Shown: positions 6,576 to 10,538 of the stretch, piece by piece
Layout: each line of letters opens with the position of its first letter
Position numbering within the stretch: position 1 is the stretch's first letter
Assembly (NCBI GenBank): GCA_014380825.1
Contig: JACMJD010000118.1
Location: 1 to 10,538, forward strand
DNA length: 10,538 nucleotides
Source: Phycisphaerae bacterium
GTDB taxonomy: Bacteria; Planctomycetota; Phycisphaerae; Tepidisphaerales; Tepidisphaeraceae
Direction: 5' to 3'
Program-made: the position numbers and the translations under genes
The notes under the pieces: generated by a model
Database searches by the model: none
Told to the model about the DNA's origin: nothing
Seen by the model: the letters and a program-made list of their open reading frames with translations, nothing else

Positions 6576-6590
6576 CATTGTGAATTTAAT
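6563..6590 (+). promoter_or_regulatory. Candidate promoter of der
   Basis: TCGACA (6563-6568, 5 of 6 to TTGACA) and TTTAAT (6585-6590, 5 of 6 to TATAAT, though missing the important second-position A) are 16 nt apart. Transcription would begin near 6597, giving a leader of about 124 nt that contains the GTTGC and GCAAC repeats. It overlaps the divergent CBS promoter candidate, so the two could compete. Confidence 0.35.
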
Positions 6591-6690
6591 CTCTTAGTCG
6601 CGTGTGGATTGGGTGTTGCTGGCGGCAGGTTGCAAGTCGAAGCCCGTTGTCGATGATGCCCGTCGCAAGGTGCGATAACCACTACAAACC

Positions 6691-6718
6691 GCAACGAGCA
6701 ACCCGCAACTGGCAACAA
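6691..6718 (+). repeat. Phased heptamer repeat GCAACNN x4 before der
   Basis: GCAAC begins at 6691, 6698, 6705 and 6712, exactly every 7 nt (GCAACGA, GCAACCC, GCAACTG, GCAACAA), and ends 2 nt before the der ATG. Two inverted copies, GTTGC at 6615 and 6629 (14 nt apart, twice the period), lie upstream. The repeat occupies the place where a Shine-Dalgarno would be, and none is visible. Confidence 0.75.
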
Positions 6719-6720
6719 TC

Positions 6721-8361
6721 ATGTCTTCACTCCCCGTCATCGCGATCGTCGGCCGGCCAAACGTGGGGAAGAGTTCGCTGTTGAACGCGATGGCCGGGAA
6801 GATGATCAGCATCGTGCAGGACACGCCGGGCGTCACGCGCGATCGCGTCTCCACGCCGCTGCCGATTGGTGATCCGCCGAGATATGTCGAGCTCGTCGAC
6901 ACCGGCGGATACGGGTTTGACGATTCGCAGGGGCTCACCGAGCACATCAAGCATCAGATCGAGATCGCGATGAGCCGGGCCGACCTGGTCATGATGATCG
7001 TCGATTGCGAAGACGGGTTGACCAGCGCGGACGAAGAGATCGCGCTGATGCTTCGCCGCAAGAGCATCAAAACGATTCTGCTCGCGAACAAGGCCGACAG
7101 CGAGAAGGCGGACACATCGCTTGCGGAATTCGCGCGCCTTGGCTTCGGCACGCCCATTGGCGTCAGCGCCAGGAGCGGGCGAAACATCGACGATATATTT
7201 GACGCGATCGCGAAGAACGTTGACCTGAGCAAAGCGCCGTCCGAGCTCCCGCAGCCGCAGCTGATGGTTGCGATCGTTGGCAAGCGAAACGCCGGTAAGA
7301 GCACGCTCGTCAACTCGATTGCGATGACCTACGAAAGTGATTCGGAGCGAGTGATCGTCTCGGAAGTGCCGGGCACGACGCGCGACAGCGTCGACGTGCG
7401 CTTCGAGAAAGACGGCAAAACGCTTATCGTCATCGACACGGCCGGCGTGCGAAAAAAGCGTCACATGGTGACGAACGATATCGAGTTCTACAGCTACCAT
7501 CGCGCCCAGCGATCCATCCGCCGGGCGGATGTGGTGATGATGCTGGTCGATGGTTCGGATCACATCAGCGAGCCGGATAAAAAGCTGGCGCAATACATCG
7601 CCGAGGAGTACAAACCGGTAATTCTGGTCGTCAACAAGTGGGACCTGGTTCTCGACAACGCCCGCAAGCAGGCGGAAGAGAAAGGGACGGGATTCGAGGC
7701 GGACCTGCTGATGGAAGAGTTCGGCGAATACCTCGCGCAGGAGGTGAAGCATCTCGACTACGCACCCGTCGCGTACATCACCGCGAAAGAGGGAAAGAAC
7801 GTTCAGGTGATCCTGGATCTGGCCCAGCACTTACACAAACAGGCGACTGAGCGCGTGACGACTGGCCGGTTGAACCGCGCGGTCGAGCAAATTTTCCAGG
7901 AACGACTGCCGAGCAATCCGAAAGGCCATCGCGTGAAGGTTTACTACGCGACGCAGATTGGCATCTCGCCGCCGACCATCGCGGTGGTCGTTAACAATCC
8001 AGACCTGGTAAACGAATCGTATCAGCGGTTCATGATCAACCGATTTCGCGAGCTGCTGCCGTACGCCGAAGTGCCGATCAAGCTGCTGGTCCGCCCCCGC
8101 AAGGGACGAACGGGTGACGAGGACGAGATGAACACCGATCGCGGCGCGAAGCAGTCGAGCGCGCGCCCGGCGAGGAGTCGTTCCGAGCGCAAGCGCGCGA
8201 ACGCCGCGAACCGCCAGGCGGTGGCGGGGTCTGCGGGCATCCGACACGTCAAGAAGCGATCCGGCGGCGTGAGTGCCGAAGGCAAACGCGCCGGCGCCAA
8301 AAAACTCGCCCTCGCCAAAGCCCGCGGCAAGAAGCCGCGACGCAGTCCGCGAAAGGCGTGA
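6721..8361 (+). CDS. der: Ribosome-associated GTPase Der (EngA) with long basic C-terminal tail
   Basis: Essential GTPase for assembly of the large (50S) ribosomal subunit. It has two tandem G domains. Domain 1: P-loop GRPNVGKS (11-18), switch PGVTRDR, DTGG (60-63), NKAD (123-126). Domain 2: P-loop GKRNAGKS (187-194), PGTTRDS, DTAG (239-242), NKWD (305-308) and a TAKEG motif (354-358) where many Der proteins have SALxG or SAKxG. The KH-like domain runs from about 375 to 460 (TGRLNRAVEQ to PIKLLVRPRKG). Typical Der proteins end near there; this one continues about 85 residues (462-546) rich in Lys, Arg, Ala and Ser, a predicted disordered tail that could bind rRNA. ATG at 6721 gives the expected N-terminus. 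No Shine-Dalgarno precedes it; the spot is taken by a GCAACNN repeat. Confidence 0.96.
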   Translation: MSSLPVIAIVGRPNVGKSSLLNAMAGKMISIVQDTPGVTRDRVSTPLPIGDPPRYVELVDTGGYGFDDSQGLTEHIKHQIEIAMSRADLVMMIVDCEDGLTSADEEIALMLRRKSIKTILLANKADSEKADTSLAEFARLGFGTPIGVSARSGRNIDDIFDAIAKNVDLSKAPSELPQPQLMVAIVGKRNAGKSTLVNSIAMTYESDSERVIVSEVPGTTRDSVDVRFEKDGKTLIVIDTAGVRKKRHMVTNDIEFYSYHRAQRSIRRADVVMMLVDGSDHISEPDKKLAQYIAEEYKPVILVVNKWDLVLDNARKQAEEKGTGFEADLLMEEFGEYLAQEVKHLDYAPVAYITAKEGKNVQVILDLAQHLHKQATERVTTGRLNRAVEQIFQERLPSNPKGHRVKVYYATQIGISPPTIAVVVNNPDLVNESYQRFMINRFRELLPYAEVPIKLLVRPRKGRTGDEDEMNTDRGAKQSSARPARSRSERKRANAANRQAVAGSAGIRHVKKRSGGVSAEGKRAGAKKLALAKARGKKPRRSPRKA

Positions 8362-8394
8362 GCGAGCACGATCCTCGCACAATCCTCGCAACCG

Positions 8395-8478
8395 TGTCAT
8401 CCTTGAGGTACCCCGAAGGATCTCGGGCGGCGAACGGTGGCTCCTTCCCGAGATCCTTCGGAGTACCCCAGGATGACA
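8395..8478 (+). repeat. Long imperfect palindrome in the der / HEAT gap
   Basis: The left arm (8395-8427, beginning TGTCATCCT and ending GAAGGATCTCGGG) is complementary to the right arm (8447-8478) apart from a 1-nt insertion and two mismatches, around a 19-nt loop (8428-8446). The roughly 32-bp stem is far longer than a terminator needs and has no T-run. The wording resembles dispersed intergenic palindromes that I have seen in several GC-rich bacterial genomes, often mistranslated as small hypothetical proteins. It is most likely a non-coding mobile-type or REP-like repeat; it might also stop der transcripts. Confidence 0.85.
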
Positions 8479-8545
8479 AATCTCTAGCATGCCAACGCTT
8501 TTACGTGGTCTGCAGTCGATCTGAAGTTCTGCGCTCCCTTCGTCC

Positions 8546-8551
8546 GATAAT
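8546..8551 (+). promoter_or_regulatory. Candidate -10 element of the HEAT-repeat gene (leaderless)
   Basis: GATAAT (5 of 6 to TATAAT) ends exactly 6 nt before the GTG start at 8558, the same geometry as in front of the Gfo-like gene. There is no convincing -35 and no Shine-Dalgarno. An ATG at 8550 opens a three-codon frame whose TGA overlaps the GTG, an alternative coupling device. Confidence 0.35.
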
Positions 8552-8557
8552 GTTCAA

Positions 8558-10489
8558 GTGACGAACTCGCGCCTGATCTCCGCTCTGGTCGAATCCGACA
8601 ACGAGGCCGCTGATGATTTGCTGCTGGAAGCGCTGCGGGTTGGCAACGAGGCTGAGAAATCCATCGCGCTCGATGCCCTGATGGAACGCGAAACGGTGCG
8701 TGGCCTGGGCGGGGTCATCGGGCAATACGGGCAGCTCAGCGATTCGCTGAAGCTGATCGTCCTGCGGAGCATCAAGCAGTTCCATCACGCCCTGCGCGAA
8801 TGTGGCCGAAGCAACGATTTTGAGCGACGGATCGCAGCCATGAAGCTGATCGCGATGGGCCGGCAAGGGAAGCTGGCGTACGTCCTCTCTGAAAATCTTC
8901 ACGACACCGATGAGAAGCTGTCACACACCGCGTGCGAAGCGATGGTGGCGCTGGCGCGATGGGTGGCCACCGAGACGCGGTCGCTGCAAAAATCGTTCGC
9001 CGATCGTGACTCCAAGGAAATTGCGAAAACTTATCGCGAGCTGATCGACAATCGGCCAGAGATCGAGGCCGCCGTCGCGCGAGCGATGGATGTGCATCGT
9101 GGGAAACACGGCCAGGAATTGCTCCGCGCGTCGCTGCTGCTGTGCGATTGGCCGCAAAGCAAAACGCTGGCGATTTTGCACACGACCAAGCACGGCGGGC
9201 AGTCGCCGATGGTTCGCCGGCTCCAGCAACCGCCTGCGAGCGAGCAAGTCGAAGCGTTCCTCCTCGGCGCCAGTCATGGCGGACTGCGATCGCACTTCGG
9301 AATCGTCTTCTCGCATATCGACGAAGCGCCGGTGCTCGATGCATTGCTGCGCAAAACGCATTGGCTGAAAGATCATCAGATTCAGTTGTGCATGCATCAG
9401 GTAACGCGTGGCACGTGGTGGTTCGAGCACGATCTGATCCGCGACATCGAACGCCGGCCACCTGCCGATGCGGCGATCGTCGCGGAATGGCTGGCGGTGT
9501 CGGGCATGCACGATGTGATGCAGGATTCGCACTTGTCGCGCGTGCTCGATCACGTGCGCGAGTCGCTGCCCGCGAGACTGCGGCTGCTCCGCATCGCGAT
9601 GAATCGCCGTAAGGGTGCATCGGTCACGTTGATCCGCGCGTTCCTGAACGATCCTGATGAGCGTTTGCAGCGCATGGCCGCGCGGGAATTTGTTCGGCGC
9701 AAGCCGGCGGATTACGAGAACGCGCTGTTGCAGATGATGACGTCTTCGCCGCAGAGCGTGCGGCAGGTGATCAGCCGGGCGATCGGTCAGGTTGGCTTCG
9801 ATCATTTCTGGAACCACTTCGATCGCATGGAAAGAGCCACCCGCAAGCAAGCCGGCCGGGCGATGTTAAAGCTGTTGCCCGATGCGTTGCAGCGTCTCGC
9901 CCGCCGATTGCAGAGCGGGCCTGTCGAGCAACGGATCAAAGCGATGACGGTCGCGAGCGATCTGGATCTTTCCGTGCAACTGCGCAGCTCGATCGAGCCG
10001 CTGTGTGCGCATCCGAACGCCAAGGTGCGATCGAAAGCCATCAGCGTGCTGGGCGATGTGCCGACGGTCGATTCGGACGTGCTGCTTGACCGGGTCTTGA
10101 ACGATCAGGATGCGCGCGTGCGCGCGAATGCGATCGAAGTGCTCGAAGCGAAGCGCAAAACCGAATACGTCCCGCTGCTGGCCCAGCGCGCCCGATCCAG
10201 CCACAACCGCGAACGCGCCAACGCGATCAAGGCCATGCACAAGATGAAAGTCGGCACGGCCAGCACTTCGCTGCTGCTGATGCTGCGCGACGATCGCAGC
10301 GAACATCGCATCTCCGCCTTGTGGGCCCTTCGACAAATCGGCTGGTGGCAACTGATCAACGAAGTCGGACGATTGGCGAAGGAAGATCCGAACCTGCGCG
10401 TGCGCAGATATGCGATGGGCGTGCTGCGGAATGTGGCGGAAGTCATGCAGGCAAAAAAAGACGCCGGCGCGGTGAGGAGTGCGGGATGA
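8558..10489 (+). CDS. HEAT-repeat protein, function unknown
   Basis: A 643-aa, predominantly alpha-helical, soluble protein; I do not recognise a specific orthologue. HEAT-like helical pairs are clearest in the C-terminal half: NDPDERLQRMAAREFVRR (about 366-383), SPQSVRQVISRAIGQV (401-416), HPNAKVRSKAISVLGDV (488-504), NDQDARVRANAIEVLEA (516-532), SSHNRERANAIKAMHKM (547-563), DDRSEHRISALWALRQIG (575-592) and EDPNLRVRRYAMGVLRNV (606-623), each with the R-x-x-A-x-x-A-L pattern. The N-terminal third also has helical repeats (VGNEAEKSIALDALMER). HEAT arrays act as protein or nucleic-acid-binding scaffolds. There is no signal peptide, membrane segment or enzyme motif. The GTG start at 8558 gives a natural N-terminus; the next in-frame ATG would lose about 41 residues of the first repeat. 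It follows der with a 196-bp gap containing a large palindrome, so it is probably transcribed separately. Confidence 0.85.
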   Translation: MTNSRLISALVESDNEAADDLLLEALRVGNEAEKSIALDALMERETVRGLGGVIGQYGQLSDSLKLIVLRSIKQFHHALRECGRSNDFERRIAAMKLIAMGRQGKLAYVLSENLHDTDEKLSHTACEAMVALARWVATETRSLQKSFADRDSKEIAKTYRELIDNRPEIEAAVARAMDVHRGKHGQELLRASLLLCDWPQSKTLAILHTTKHGGQSPMVRRLQQPPASEQVEAFLLGASHGGLRSHFGIVFSHIDEAPVLDALLRKTHWLKDHQIQLCMHQVTRGTWWFEHDLIRDIERRPPADAAIVAEWLAVSGMHDVMQDSHLSRVLDHVRESLPARLRLLRIAMNRRKGASVTLIRAFLNDPDERLQRMAAREFVRRKPADYENALLQMMTSSPQSVRQVISRAIGQVGFDHFWNHFDRMERATRKQAGRAMLKLLPDALQRLARRLQSGPVEQRIKAMTVASDLDLSVQLRSSIEPLCAHPNAKVRSKAISVLGDVPTVDSDVLLDRVLNDQDARVRANAIEVLEAKRKTEYVPLLAQRARSSHNRERANAIKAMHKMKVGTASTSLLLMLRDDRSEHRISALWALRQIGWWQLINEVGRLAKEDPNLRVRRYAMGVLRNVAEVMQAKKDAGAVRSAG

Positions 10490-10505
10490 GAACAAAACAC
10501 GTTCA

Positions 10506-10529
10506 CCACGGAGACACGGAGACACGGAG
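10506..10529 (+). repeat. Octamer tandem repeat at the window edge
   Basis: CCACGGAG (10506-10513) is followed by two perfect ACACGGAG copies (10514-10521, 10522-10529) and a partial unit (ACGAG). It begins 16 nt after the HEAT gene stop. This short repeat resembles the 'accacggagacacgg' style repeats common between genes in some PVC and other genomes. The window ends within a few bases, so the full extent is unknown. Confidence 0.7.
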
Positions 10530-10538
10530 ACGAGCAAG

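Noticed and set aside
6462..6578. 39-residue N-terminal extension of the CBS protein
   Set aside because: No domain similarity, and a strong ribosome-binding site fixes the start at 6461.
6727..7830. 367-codon open frame antisense to der
   Set aside because: It lies entirely opposite a well-supported GTPase and its composition is the Arg/His-rich shadow expected from GC-rich coding DNA.
8273..8561. Small open frames on both strands across the der / HEAT gap
   Set aside because: They are translations of the long palindrome at 8395-8478 and of the der tail in other frames; no ribosome-binding site and no protein-like conservation.
8921..9850. 309-codon open frame antisense to the HEAT gene
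   Set aside because: Shadow of the HEAT frame; no recognisable domain and no start signal.

Overview
The window is compact, GC-rich bacterial chromosomal DNA with eight protein-coding genes, no RNA genes and no recognisable transposase, phage or CRISPR. A phytanoyl-CoA-dioxygenase-like enzyme, a Gfo/Idh/MocA oxidoreductase, a BNR_4 beta-propeller protein, a HEAT-repeat protein and a Der GTPase with a long basic tail together suggest a member of the PVC group, most likely Planctomycetota. That assignment is an inference from gene-family style; there is no 16S or marker-gene proof here.

Layout from left to right. (1) 32-934 (+): PhyH-family dioxygenase. (2) 895-4643 (-): a tight three-gene unit, oligoendopeptidase F (pepF), then a DNA-methylase-fold enzyme 3 nt downstream, then a BNR_4 protein whose ATG overlaps the methylase stop by 4 nt. 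Its 3' end overlaps the PhyH 3' end by 40 bp on the opposite strand. (3) 4644-4672: a 29-bp divergent gap. (4) 4673-5943 (+): a Gfo/Idh/MocA oxidoreductase followed by a small CsbD-like stress protein whose ribosome-binding site is buried in a 15-bp hairpin. (5) 5944-6023: convergent gap filled by octamer repeats in tandem and inverted orientation. (6) 6024-6461 (-): two-CBS-domain protein. (7) 6462-6720: divergent regulatory region with a heptamer repeat next to the der start. (8) 6721-8361 (+): Der GTPase. (9) 8362-8557: a gap carrying a long imperfect palindrome typical of dispersed intergenic repeats. (10) 8558-10489 (+): HEAT-repeat protein, followed by another octamer tandem repeat at the window edge.

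The genes do not form one obvious pathway. They are housekeeping (ribosome assembly GTPase, cytosolic peptidase), stress or energy sensing (CsbD, CBS) and carbohydrate or secondary metabolism (PhyH, Gfo, BNR_4). I see no clear new multi-gene system. The most distinctive signals are non-coding: the hairpin over the csbD ribosome-binding site, four different short-repeat families occupying four of the gaps between or after genes, and two genes (gfo-like and HEAT) with a -10-like hexamer exactly 6 nt before the start codon, which would give leaderless transcripts.
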